A stretch of DNA of 51,801 bases from CAZHTS01 sp964535315 (lineage in GTDB: Bacteria; Chloroflexota; Anaerolineae; Anaerolineales; Anaerolineaceae). A program made the position numbers and the translations under genes. The stretch is from assembly GCA_964535315.1 (NCBI GenBank), contig CAZHTS010000033.1, positions 1-51,801 on the forward strand, in the 5' to 3' direction. Positions 33,971-42,243 of this stretch are shown piece after piece (positions within the stretch are counted from its first letter, which is position 1; the number at the start of each line of letters is the position of its first letter). The notes under the pieces are model-generated. The model searched no databases. It was given only the letters and a program-made list of their open reading frames with translations, and was not told where the DNA came from.

Positions 33971-33989
33971 GTTTTGCGGGCCGGGTTCA

Positions 33990-33998
33990 TGATATAAT
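33990..33998 (+). promoter_or_regulatory. extended -10 promoter before the PNP gene
   Basis: TGA followed by TATAAT is an extended -10 element with no good -35. Predicted transcription start is near 34005, ahead of the hairpin at 34014-34052. Confidence 0.5.
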
Positions 33999-34013
33999 AC
34001 ATCCAGGACTGGG

Positions 34014-34052
34014 AACCACACCTGGGGTTGCGTGGAATAGGTGTGGTTTTTC
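34014..34052 (+). terminator. terminator hairpin after ltaE, within the PNP leader
   Basis: AACCACACCT and AGGTGTGGTT form a perfect 10-bp stem with a 15-nt loop, followed by TTTTCGCC. It would end ltaE transcripts. Since the TATAAT at 33993 lies upstream, it would also form in transcripts of the next gene and may act as an attenuator. Confidence 0.75.
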
Positions 34053-34125
34053 GCCTATCTGTCCGTGGGTCGCGTTTTCGAGCAAGAGGCGATCCCCAAA
34101 TAACCCGATAGAGGAGGAGGTTCGC

Positions 34126-34962
34126 TTGGAAAAATTTTTCACGCTGCAAGAGATCGATCAGGCGGCAAATGTGGTGCGCGCCCGGACGAGTTATCGTCCC
34201 AAAGTGGGGTTGATCCTGGGCTCTGGTCTGGGAGACCTGGCCGAAGCGGTCGAACAGCCCGACATTGTGCCGGTGGGAGATATTCCTTACTGGCCGGTCT
34301 CGACCGTTTTGGGACACATGGGGCGGCTGGTGATTGGCAAACTGGCCGGCAAGGAAGTCATGGTCATGCAGGGGCGGGCTCACTATTATGAAGGGTACAG
34401 CATGCAGCAGGTCACTCTGCCCATTCGTATCATGCAGCGCCTGGGGGTGGAGGTGTTGATTGTGACCAATGCGGCCGGGGCGATCCATCCCGACTTCGTG
34501 CCGGGAGACGTGATGTTGATCAACGATCAGATCAACCTGATCGGTATGGCCGGGTTGAACCCGCTGCGCGGCCCCAATCTGGCGGAACTGGGCGAACGTT
34601 TCCCGGACATGAGCCGACCGTACGACCCTGAACTGCTGGCCCTGGCGCGCCGTGCGGCGCTTGAGAGTGGTTTTGCCCCGCGCGAAGGGGTGTATGTGTG
34701 CCTGGCAGGCCCCTCGTTTGAGTCGCCGGCCGACCTGCGCTTCCTGCGCGCCATTGGCGCCGATGCGGTGGGAATGTCGACCGTACCCGAGGTGGTGGTG
34801 GCCCGGCATGGCCGTACCCGCGTGCTTGGCCTTTCGGGCATCAGCAACAAGGCCAACCTGGACGGCAGCACCGAGACCAATCACGAAGAGGTGCTCGAAG
34901 CCGGCAAGGTGCTGGTACCCAAGCTCAAGAGCATTGTCCTGGGCGTTTTGAAGAGTCTATAA
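34126..34962 (+). CDS. punA: purine nucleoside phosphorylase (trimeric PNP family)
   Basis: The 278-residue enzyme splits purine nucleosides with phosphate to base and (deoxy)ribose-1-phosphate. It has the phosphate loop GLILGSGLGDLAE, the phosphate and substrate segments GHMGRLVIG and QGRAHYYEGY, the TNAAGAI block, and GMSTVPEVVVARH with SGISNKA. These mark the trimeric PNP/MTAP family, inosine-guanosine branch. It starts with TTG, 5 nt after GAGGAGGAGG. A second family member (MTA phosphorylase) lies at 49682. Confidence 0.93.
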   Translation: MEKFFTLQEIDQAANVVRARTSYRPKVGLILGSGLGDLAEAVEQPDIVPVGDIPYWPVSTVLGHMGRLVIGKLAGKEVMVMQGRAHYYEGYSMQQVTLPIRIMQRLGVEVLIVTNAAGAIHPDFVPGDVMLINDQINLIGMAGLNPLRGPNLAELGERFPDMSRPYDPELLALARRAALESGFAPREGVYVCLAGPSFESPADLRFLRAIGADAVGMSTVPEVVVARHGRTRVLGLSGISNKANLDGSTETNHEEVLEAGKVLVPKLKSIVLGVLKSL

Positions 34963-35022
34963 ACTCCGCTCTCGTACATCCTGTTCCATCCTCGCCAGTC
35001 TTAGCTCACGGAAGCAGTTTGC

Positions 35023-35697
35023 ATGGAAATTTTGCGCAGCCTGGAAACGTATGAGATCCCAATCTACGTGGTGATTGGGCTGGCGAGTCTTTTCTTTCTG
35101 CGTAAGTTATTACAGGCCTGGGGCGAATGGCGCTCGGCGCTCTTTGGGCTGGAACAGGAGATTGCCCAACGGCGTTTCAGTTCGGCGCTGACGGTGTTGA
35201 TCGTCATGGCGCTGCTGGCTGCGGCCGAATTTGTGCTGGTGACGTTTGTCTCGCCGGTTTACCCAGGGTTGCAACTGCTGCCGACGCCTACGCTGGTGTT
35301 GCTGCCCACCGAGACCCCCACACCGCCGGCTCTGGCGCAAACGCAGCCGGCGGCCCAGGCCGGCGGGCCGACGCCTACGCCATCCGAGGGATGCATCCCC
35401 GGTAAAATCGAATGGGGCTATCCTGAAGCCGGGCAGGAGGTGCGCGGGCAGGTGGAGCTGCGCGGCACGGTCAATCTGCCTGACCTGGGCTTCTATAAGT
35501 ATGAGTACAGTACGCCGGGTACCAATGACTGGCAGTCCATCGCCGCCGGTGATAGCGTCAAAGTGGACGAGCAGATTGGTACATGGAACACTGGCATTTT
35601 GGTGCCCGGCGATTATTTGCTGCGGTTGGCGGTGTTCAACAGTCAGAACCAGCCGTTGCCTTATTGCATCATCCCGATTCGCATCGTTTCCCCTTAA
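35023..35697 (+). CDS. hypothetical membrane protein with extracytoplasmic Ig-like domain
   Basis: A 224-residue protein. Two membrane segments lie near residues 13-30 (IYVVIGLASLFFL) and 55-78 (LTVLIVMALLAAAEFVLVTFV), followed by a Pro/Thr-rich linker (PTPTLVLLPTETPTPP). The C-terminal domain of about 90 residues begins with IEWGYPEAGQEVRGQVELRG, a pattern of Ig-like or carbohydrate-associated beta domains. No enzyme motif. It is followed 12 nt later by an acetyltransferase gene. Confidence 0.75.
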   Translation: MEILRSLETYEIPIYVVIGLASLFFLRKLLQAWGEWRSALFGLEQEIAQRRFSSALTVLIVMALLAAAEFVLVTFVSPVYPGLQLLPTPTLVLLPTETPTPPALAQTQPAAQAGGPTPTPSEGCIPGKIEWGYPEAGQEVRGQVELRGTVNLPDLGFYKYEYSTPGTNDWQSIAAGDSVKVDEQIGTWNTGILVPGDYLLRLAVFNSQNQPLPYCIIPIRIVSP

Positions 35698-35709
35698 GTG
35701 GAGTGAGGA

Positions 35710-36249
35710 ATGCCTGAGATTCAAATCCGTCCGGCGGTCGCAGCCGACCTGGCTGCTTTTGCCAACCTGGAACACGGTTACCAGACTCATTATGTATGGC
35801 AGATGGATCGCAGCAGTGAGGAAGGCCAGATTACGGTCGCTTTTCGTGAGGTGCGCCTGCCGCGCCCGGTGGAAGTCGAGTATCCGCGCCTGGTAGAACT
35901 GGGCGCGATCGATGCCGGCGGGCGTACGATGCTGCTGGCCGCCACCCAGGGCGAGCGCCAGGTGGGCTATATCAGCCTGGCCGATAACAAGGCGCCGTTG
36001 AGCACCTGGGTAACCGATCTGGTGGTGGCCGAGCGCATGCGCCGCAAGGGTATTGCAGCGGCGTTGCTGCTGGCGGCGCATGAATGGGCCGCCCAGCGCG
36101 GCCAGCGCCGCATGATTCTGGAAATGCAATCGAAGAACTATCCTGCCATCCAACTGGCCGGTAAGATGGGCTATGAGTTTTGCGGTTACAACGATCACTA
36201 CTACACCAATCAGGATATCGCCTTGTTCTTTGCCTGCTACTTGCGTTGA
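35710..36249 (+). CDS. GNAT-family N-acetyltransferase
   Basis: A 179-residue protein with the GNAT acetyl-CoA site VVAERMRRKGIAAALL (R/Q-x-x-G-x-G/A pattern) and the preceding strand TWVTDLVV, then RRMILEMQSKNYPAIQLAGKMGYEFCGY. The acceptor is unknown. GGAGTGAGG precedes the ATG. It is 9 nt ahead of the 7TM-GAF gene and probably in one operon with it. Confidence 0.88.
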   Translation: MPEIQIRPAVAADLAAFANLEHGYQTHYVWQMDRSSEEGQITVAFREVRLPRPVEVEYPRLVELGAIDAGGRTMLLAATQGERQVGYISLADNKAPLSTWVTDLVVAERMRRKGIAAALLLAAHEWAAQRGQRRMILEMQSKNYPAIQLAGKMGYEFCGYNDHYYTNQDIALFFACYLR

Positions 36250-36258
36250 GGCGAGAAC

Positions 36259-38217
36259 ATGTTGCTTTTTGATGTAGGGTGGCTTGCCTTTTTTCGCACC
36301 GTCAGCCAGATCCTGACGGCGGGCATTGCCATCACGGCGTTTTCGTTGTTGTTGTATGCACTCACCTTTAACCTGCGCGACCGGGTGACGCGCTCGTTCG
36401 CCCTGATCCTGGGGTGTGTGGTGGTGGCGTTTACGGCGGATGCCCTGGGCAGTACGGTATCTGGCAGCTGGCAGATTGCCTTCTGGCTCAAGGCGCAGTG
36501 GATCGGGATCATCTTCCTGCCGGCCGCCTATCTGCACTTTTCGGACGCGCTGCTGGCGACCACGGGGCGGCCCAGCCGTTGGCGGCGTCTGTGGGCGGTG
36601 CGTTTCTGTTACCTGGCCTCGTTTGTCTTCCTGCTGGCCCTGCCGGGTGGGCTGCTGGTCGGGCCGGCCGTCACCAACCAGCCGCCGGCGCCGTATCTGC
36701 AACGCACGCTGTTTACGGATATTTTTATCCTGTACTACGTCGGCGTGATGAGCCTGGCGATGGCCAATTTTGTGCGCGCTTACCTGCGCACCCGCACGGC
36801 CACCAGCCGGCGGCGTATGGCTTACCTGATCGCCGGCGGAGCCGCCCCGGCGCTGGGAACTTTCCCATTTTTGCTGTTCAGCATCAACTTCTCGGCCCGG
36901 CATACCTTGTTGTTCTGGGTGTTGGCGGCGTTTTCGAACCTGATCCTGGGCGGCCTGATCGTGGTCATGGCCTATTCGGTGGCCTTCTTCGGCGTCCCCT
37001 GGCCCGACCGGGTGGTGAAGGCCCGCCTGTTCAAGTGGTTGATGCGCGGGCCGGCGACGGCCAGCATTACCCTGGCGCTGGTGACCATCGTGCGGCGCAC
37101 CGGTGAACTCTATGGGCAGTCCTATACGGCGCTGGTGCCGATCATCATGGTCGGAACGATTTTGCTGTGCGAGTATGTGATCACCCTGTTTGCGCCGTTC
37201 TGGCAGGGGGTGCTGTTTTACGGCAAGGATCAGCCCGAACTGACACAGCTGCACTCGTTAGAAGATCGCTTGCTGTCGCGCAACGACCTCGGGCAGTTCC
37301 TGGAGATGGTGCTGGCGGCGCTGTGCGACCGCCTGCAGGCGCCGGGCGCCTTTGTGGCCGCGCTCAACGGGCACGGGCTGGAACTGGTGGTGACGACCGG
37401 TAAAAACCCGGCGCTGGAAGATGAGATCGCCCCGGCGCAGCTGTACCAGTTGATGAGTCAGGATGAAGATATGCCCGAATTGTTCCAGTGGGGTGACGAC
37501 TATCTGATCCCGCTGGTTGACGAACGCTCCGATCTGGAGGATGGTCGCCGCCTGTTGGGTGTGTTGGGTATCTCTTCGATCGGGCATCAGACGTTGGAAG
37601 AGGAGCAAGTGCAGGCGTTGGGGGGGATGACGCAGCGGGTGCTGATGGCGCTGCGCGATCGCCGGGCGCAAAAGGAAATTCTGCGTTCATTGCAGACGCT
37701 CTCCCCGCAGGTGGAGTTGATCCAACGCATGCGCGCCGCAGGCCGTTATGAAAGTGTGGACGAGATGGCCGGCGAAGAATGGGATAATCTCGCCCGGCAA
37801 GATATGACCCAGTGGGTCAAGGATGCCCTGGCGCATTATTGGGGCGGGCCCAAGCTGACTGAAAGCCCGCTGCTGAATTTGCAGGTGGTTAAAGAAGCGG
37901 CCGAGAGCCATGAGGGCAATACGGCCAACGCCCTGCGCGCCATCCTGCGTGAAGCAATCGAAAGAGTACGTCCCGAGGGAGAAAGACGCTTTACAGGCGA
38001 GTGGATATTGTATAATATTCTAGAGATGAAGTTTCTTGAGGGCCGAAAAGTGCGCGAGGTCGCCTTGCGCCTTGCCATGTCAGAAGCGGATCTTTATCGG
38101 AAGCAGCGGGTCGCCATCGAAGCGGTTGTGCACGAAATCCAGGATATGGAAATTCAGGCCCGCCAACGGCAAACTGGTGGTGTGCAAAGCCTTCCCGAAA
38201 ATGCGAATCATGGTTAA
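36259..38217 (+). CDS. 7TM-GAF membrane sensor with helix-turn-helix-like C-terminus
   Basis: A 652-residue protein. Residues ~1-310 contain seven or eight membrane segments like the N-terminal 7TM domain of some histidine kinases (GNWQIAFWLKAQW-type loop; here SGSWQIAFWLKAQWIGI). A GAF-like domain follows (~335-475, ending LGVLGISSIGHQTLEEEQVQ). The C-terminal ~110 residues end in ILYNILEMKFLEGRKVREVA then LRLAMSEADLYRKQRVAIEA. This region aligns without gaps to the end of the fused permease at 10873 and looks like a sigma-4-type helix-turn-helix. No kinase domain is present. It is likely a membrane-tethered regulator; that role is inference. Confidence 0.8.
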   Translation: MLLFDVGWLAFFRTVSQILTAGIAITAFSLLLYALTFNLRDRVTRSFALILGCVVVAFTADALGSTVSGSWQIAFWLKAQWIGIIFLPAAYLHFSDALLATTGRPSRWRRLWAVRFCYLASFVFLLALPGGLLVGPAVTNQPPAPYLQRTLFTDIFILYYVGVMSLAMANFVRAYLRTRTATSRRRMAYLIAGGAAPALGTFPFLLFSINFSARHTLLFWVLAAFSNLILGGLIVVMAYSVAFFGVPWPDRVVKARLFKWLMRGPATASITLALVTIVRRTGELYGQSYTALVPIIMVGTILLCEYVITLFAPFWQGVLFYGKDQPELTQLHSLEDRLLSRNDLGQFLEMVLAALCDRLQAPGAFVAALNGHGLELVVTTGKNPALEDEIAPAQLYQLMSQDEDMPELFQWGDDYLIPLVDERSDLEDGRRLLGVLGISSIGHQTLEEEQVQALGGMTQRVLMALRDRRAQKEILRSLQTLSPQVELIQRMRAAGRYESVDEMAGEEWDNLARQDMTQWVKDALAHYWGGPKLTESPLLNLQVVKEAAESHEGNTANALRAILREAIERVRPEGERRFTGEWILYNILEMKFLEGRKVREVALRLAMSEADLYRKQRVAIEAVVHEIQDMEIQARQRQTGGVQSLPENANHG

Positions 38218-38278
38218 GATTTATTGTGTTAATTTATTTTTTACCTGTGCGTAGCGGCAAGCTGATGGAGGTGGGTGC

Positions 38279-39232
38279 ATGCTAGCGAAGCAATACGACG
38301 CGGATCCCGCGGATGACATGCCTGTGCTGGACGAAGGGTGGTGGGCGGCAGTACTGGCGGATGAGGACACTTTGCAACAGCCGGTTGTTCGCGAGGTGGC
38401 CCCCGCACGCCCCATGGCACAGCCGTCTGTCACAGGCGTAGACTGGCAGTGGGTGCAAGAGTTGTTCGAGCAGGACGAGGTCATTACCTTGCAGGTATAT
38501 GGGTTTAATCGCGGCGGTGTGCTGGTGCAGGGACATGGCATTCAAGGTTTTGTGCCGATCTCACATCTGGTGGATATGCCCAGTAAACTGGACGATCAAA
38601 AGCGGCGACAACTGCTCAGTGGCTACGTCGGGCAATCTTTGGAATTGAAGGTGATCGAATGCGAGCCAACGCAGGAGCGGGTGGTGCTCTCGGAACGCGC
38701 CGCCCAGGCCGGCGAGGGCCGGCGCAAGCAGGTGTTCGATACCCTGCATTGCGGACAATGCGTTACCGGCACGGTTACGAACGTGACCGAATTCGGCGCC
38801 TTTATCGATCTGGGTGGGGTCGAAGGGTTGATCCACGTCTCCGAGCTCTCCTGGGGGCGTGTACACCATCCCGGCGACGTGCTCCAGGTAGGCCAGCAGG
38901 TGGAAGCGCTGGTGCTGCAAATTGTGGAAGAGAGTTCGCGCGTGGCGTTGAGCCTGAAACGGATGCACCCGAACCCCTGGGAGACGTTGGGGGCAGAACA
39001 TCGCCCGGGAGACGTGTTGACGGCTACCATTACGGCCATCATGCGTTTTGGGGCGTTTGCCCGCCTGGAACAGGGCGTGGAGGGGTTGATCCACCAGACT
39101 TCGATGAATATGCCGCCCCACATCCGTGACATCGATCAGTTCTTGCATCCGGGACAACGGGTCAAGGTGTGCATTTTGCATATCGACATCGAACGGCGCC
39201 GTCTGGGGTTGAAGCTGGTACAGGTGGAATGA
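38279..39232 (+). CDS. protein with three S1 RNA-binding domains (RpsA-like)
   Basis: A 317-residue protein. After an acidic N-terminal ~55 residues there are three S1 domains: ~60-135 (GVLVQGHGIQGFVPISHL), ~155-230 (VTEFGAFIDLGGVEGLIHVS) and ~240-315 (IMRFGAFARLEQGVEGLIHQ). It probably binds mRNA in translation, like a short ribosomal protein S1. Bacterial S1 proteins vary from four to six domains, so three is short. Its stop overlaps the ftsK start (ATGA). Confidence 0.88.
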   Translation: MLAKQYDADPADDMPVLDEGWWAAVLADEDTLQQPVVREVAPARPMAQPSVTGVDWQWVQELFEQDEVITLQVYGFNRGGVLVQGHGIQGFVPISHLVDMPSKLDDQKRRQLLSGYVGQSLELKVIECEPTQERVVLSERAAQAGEGRRKQVFDTLHCGQCVTGTVTNVTEFGAFIDLGGVEGLIHVSELSWGRVHHPGDVLQVGQQVEALVLQIVEESSRVALSLKRMHPNPWETLGAEHRPGDVLTATITAIMRFGAFARLEQGVEGLIHQTSMNMPPHIRDIDQFLHPGQRVKVCILHIDIERRRLGLKLVQVE

Positions 39233-41451
39233 GTCACGCGGCTTCGTCTGGTAAGCCGGGAAACAAACCGACCCCGGCGGAACCTTCTGCGACCTCAACA
39301 ACGCCCGGCTTCCTGGAACGCCTGGCGGGGTTGTTATTACATTTCGACCGCTTCGGTTGGGATGTGGCCGGGGTGGCGTTGCTGGCTCTGGCGCTGCTGA
39401 CCCTGATCGGCCTGGTGGACGCCACCCAGGGGGCGTTCATCCGTATCTGGATGGGCTTCCTATCGAGCTGGTTTGGGTGGGGCAAATTCCTGGCGCCGGT
39501 AATCATTGCGGCCCTGGGGCTGCTGGTGTTACGCAAGCCGGCGGGCAAGCCGGCGGCGCTGCCGTTGGGCAGGGTGCTGGCGTTTGAAGGCGCCTTCTTT
39601 GCCTTGCTGGCGTTGTTGGCCCTCTCGGGCGGGCAGTCGCTGGCACGCGCCAGCGCCGGGCAGGACGGCGGTCAGGTGGGGTGGGGCCTGGCCGAGATTG
39701 CGGCGCGTATTCTCGGCACGTTCGGCGCCTTGCTGCTGGCCGGCCTGTTGTTGATCTATTTCCTCATGACGGCGTTGGGGTTGTTCCCGCTCATTGCGCG
39801 CCGCATCCGTGGCTGGCTCAATCTTCAGCCGCCGCCGGCGGCGGCGGTGGATGCGCCTGATACGGCAACCGGGCAGACCTCTCCTCCGGCTGCCGAGCCG
39901 CCGCAGCGCAGCGCGGCGGCGGCGCGACCGGTCAAGCTCAACCCGAGCGCCGCGGCGGGCCAGTCTTACCCGCGCAACGACCGCCTGCCGCCGCTCAATC
40001 TGTTGGGGCAGCAGCAGGTCGAGCGCCCGGATGAGCACATGATCCATACCACCGCGGCGCAACTGGAAAAGACGTTGGGCGAATTTGGCATCCCGGCGCG
40101 CGTCACCGGTTATCGGGTGGGTCCCACCGTAACGCAGTACGCCGTCGAGCCCGGTTTCGTGGAAAAGGCAGGGGTGGATGGTGAGGTGCAGCGCCAGAAG
40201 GTGCGCGTGGCGCAAATCTCGGCCCTGGCGCGTGACCTGGCGCTGGCGCTTTCCGCCGAGCGGCTGCGCATCGAAGCGCCGGTGCCGGGGCGTTCGTACG
40301 TGGGCATCGAGGTGCCCAACCCCAACAGTACGGTGGTGCGTTTGCGCCCGTTGATCGACTCGGAGGCATTCCACAAGCTGCATTCGCCGCTTGCCCTGGC
40401 GCTGGGCCAGGATGTCTCCGGGCTGCCGGTGGCGGCTGACCTGGGGCGTATGCCGCACGTGCTGATCGCCGGAACGACCGGCTCGGGCAAATCGGTGTGT
40501 ATTGCCGCCCTGACCGCCTGTCTGGTGATGAATAACACCCCCGAGGATCTGCGCCTGGCGATGCTCGATCCCAAGATGGTCGAACTGGTGCGTTTCAACG
40601 GTCTGCCGCATCTGTTGGGCAAGGTGGAGACCGAACTGGAACGCATGCTGGGGGTGCTGCGCTGGGCGCTGGCAGAGATGGATCAACGCTACCGCCTGCT
40701 GGAAGACGCCCGGGTGCGGGATTTGCAGGCCTACAACCAGAAGATGGAGCGGCGCAAGCAGCCGACCCTGCCGCGCATCGTCTTGTTGATCGACGAGCTG
40801 GCCGACCTGATGATGTCGTCCCCCGACCAGACCGAGCACAGCCTGGTGCGCCTGGCGCAGATGGCGCGCGCCACCGGCATTCACCTGGTGGTTGCCACCC
40901 AGCGTCCAAGCACCGATGTGGTTACCGGGTTGATCAAGGCCAATTTCCCGGCGCGCATCTCGTTTACCGTGGCCTCATCGGTCGACTCGCGCGTCATCCT
41001 GGATATGAACGGCGCCGAGACGCTGTTGGGGCGCGGCGATATGTTGTTTATCAACCCCGAAGTGGGCACGCCGCAGCGCGCTCAGGGTGTGCTGGTGACC
41101 GACGCCGAGATCGACAAGATCATTAATTTCTGGCAGAAGATGGCGCCGAAAACGGAAGAAGCCGGCGGCGAAGCCGCCCCGTGGGAGGAACTGCTCAATC
41201 AGGAAAATGGTGAGGAGGGGGGCGATTCGCTGGTCGAACAGGCGGTGGAAATCGTACGCAAGACGCAGCGCGCCAGCGCCTCGATGTTACAGCGCCGCCT
41301 GCGCATCGGCTACCCGCGCGCCGCCCGTTTGATCGACGAGCTGGAGGAACTGGGGGTGGTAGGGCCCTCGCAGGGCGGCGGGCGCGAACGTGAGGTGCTG
41401 CTGGCTCCCAACGAGGACGACGAACTGGAAAGCGACGAGGAAGAAGTTTAG
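39229..41451 (+). CDS. ftsK: DNA translocase FtsK/SpoIIIE
   Basis: The 740-residue ATPase moves chromosomal DNA at the division septum. The N-terminal ~200 residues hold four membrane segments, followed by a Pro/Ala-rich linker. The alpha/beta motor carries Walker A GTTGSGKS near 415 and Walker B LLIDELADL near 520. The C-terminal gamma winged helix (SLVEQAVEIVRKTQRASASMLQRRLRIGYPRAARLID) reads the orienting sequences. The start at 39229 overlaps the S1 gene by 4 nt; a longer frame to 39169 would run far into that gene. Confidence 0.95.
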   Translation: MSHAASSGKPGNKPTPAEPSATSTTPGFLERLAGLLLHFDRFGWDVAGVALLALALLTLIGLVDATQGAFIRIWMGFLSSWFGWGKFLAPVIIAALGLLVLRKPAGKPAALPLGRVLAFEGAFFALLALLALSGGQSLARASAGQDGGQVGWGLAEIAARILGTFGALLLAGLLLIYFLMTALGLFPLIARRIRGWLNLQPPPAAAVDAPDTATGQTSPPAAEPPQRSAAAARPVKLNPSAAAGQSYPRNDRLPPLNLLGQQQVERPDEHMIHTTAAQLEKTLGEFGIPARVTGYRVGPTVTQYAVEPGFVEKAGVDGEVQRQKVRVAQISALARDLALALSAERLRIEAPVPGRSYVGIEVPNPNSTVVRLRPLIDSEAFHKLHSPLALALGQDVSGLPVAADLGRMPHVLIAGTTGSGKSVCIAALTACLVMNNTPEDLRLAMLDPKMVELVRFNGLPHLLGKVETELERMLGVLRWALAEMDQRYRLLEDARVRDLQAYNQKMERRKQPTLPRIVLLIDELADLMMSSPDQTEHSLVRLAQMARATGIHLVVATQRPSTDVVTGLIKANFPARISFTVASSVDSRVILDMNGAETLLGRGDMLFINPEVGTPQRAQGVLVTDAEIDKIINFWQKMAPKTEEAGGEAAPWEELLNQENGEEGGDSLVEQAVEIVRKTQRASASMLQRRLRIGYPRAARLIDELEELGVVGPSQGGGREREVLLAPNEDDELESDEEEV

Positions 41452-41462
41452 CGTCATTCGGC

Positions 41463-41491
41463 TTGACAGTTGGCCCCGGGTGGGATACGAT
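41463..41491 (+). promoter_or_regulatory. promoter of the phosphatidyltransferase gene
   Basis: Consensus TTGACA (41463-41468) and TACGAT (41486-41491) with a 17-bp spacer, immediately after the ftsK stop. Transcription should begin near 41498. Confidence 0.7.
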
Positions 41492-41492
41492 A

Positions 41493-41522
41493 CCCCTACG
41501 TTTGTAGGGGATTCCTTTTTTT
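41493..41522 (+). terminator. terminator of ftsK overlapping the downstream start site
   Basis: CCCCTAC and GTAGGGG form a 7-bp stem with a 4-nt loop, followed at 41516-41522 by TTTTTTT. Its left arm begins before the predicted start of the downstream promoter, so transcripts from that promoter cannot form the whole hairpin. Confidence 0.6.
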
Positions 41523-41534
41523 CGAAGGTGCATT

Positions 41535-42164
41535 GTGGAGCGAACTGTTAATAAAAAGAAAGCCATGACCTTTTCCGATTTTTTGCGTATCTGGTTCAAA
41601 TGGATCCTGGATCCAATCGGCGGGTTTCTCAACCGGCTGGGATTGATGCCCAACACCGTCACCATTCTGGGCCTGGTGGGCAATACCATCGGCGCTTATC
41701 TGTTGGCGACCGGTCACATTGTGTGGGGCGGGGTGTTGATCCTGTTAATGGGCCCGGTGGATGCGTTGGATGGCACGATGGCGCGCCTGCGCGGCGAGCC
41801 GACGCAGTTTGGCGGTTTTGTCGATTCGGTCACCGATCGCTATTCCGAACTGGTCATCCTGGGCGGCCTGATGATTTATTATCTCGGGCAGCAGGATTGG
41901 CTGGCGTGCCTGCTGGTCTACCTGGCGGCGGCCGGGTCTGTGCTGGTTTCGTACGTCAAGGCGCGGGCCGAGGCGCTGGGCTTCGAGGCCAAGATCGGTC
42001 TGTTGACCCGCGTGGAGCGCTACCTGGTGCTGGCGCCGGCGTTGGTGTTGAATTACCCGATGGTGGCGTTGTGGATTCTGGCGGTGCTGGCCAATTTTAC
42101 CGCCGTGCAGCGCATCTGGCATGTGCGCCGGCAGGCGCACACCGCTGCTGACCGGCAGCAGTAA
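41535..42164 (+). CDS. CDP-alcohol phosphatidyltransferase
   Basis: A 209-residue membrane enzyme with the complete family motif: DALDGTMARLRGE, then the glycine of FGGFVDSVTD with both downstream aspartates. It transfers a phosphatidyl group from CDP-diacylglycerol to an alcohol such as glycerol-3-phosphate or inositol phosphate. The acceptor is not evident. The GTG start follows GAAGG. It is placed between ftsK and lgt, in an envelope-biogenesis context. Confidence 0.9.
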   Translation: MERTVNKKKAMTFSDFLRIWFKWILDPIGGFLNRLGLMPNTVTILGLVGNTIGAYLLATGHIVWGGVLILLMGPVDALDGTMARLRGEPTQFGGFVDSVTDRYSELVILGGLMIYYLGQQDWLACLLVYLAAAGSVLVSYVKARAEALGFEAKIGLLTRVERYLVLAPALVLNYPMVALWILAVLANFTAVQRIWHVRRQAHTAADRQQ

Positions 42165-42243
42165 ACCCACAATACTGTAAGCCTTGCCCGGCTGGTCTTG
42201 CTTTCCGCCGGGTTTTCTGTTAGAAAAGAGTTGGAGAGATAGG

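Noticed and set aside
35110..37254. 714-codon minus-strand open frame across three plus-strand genes
   Set aside because: It spans the membrane protein, the acetyltransferase and the 7TM gene, all of which have ribosome sites and family features on the plus strand.
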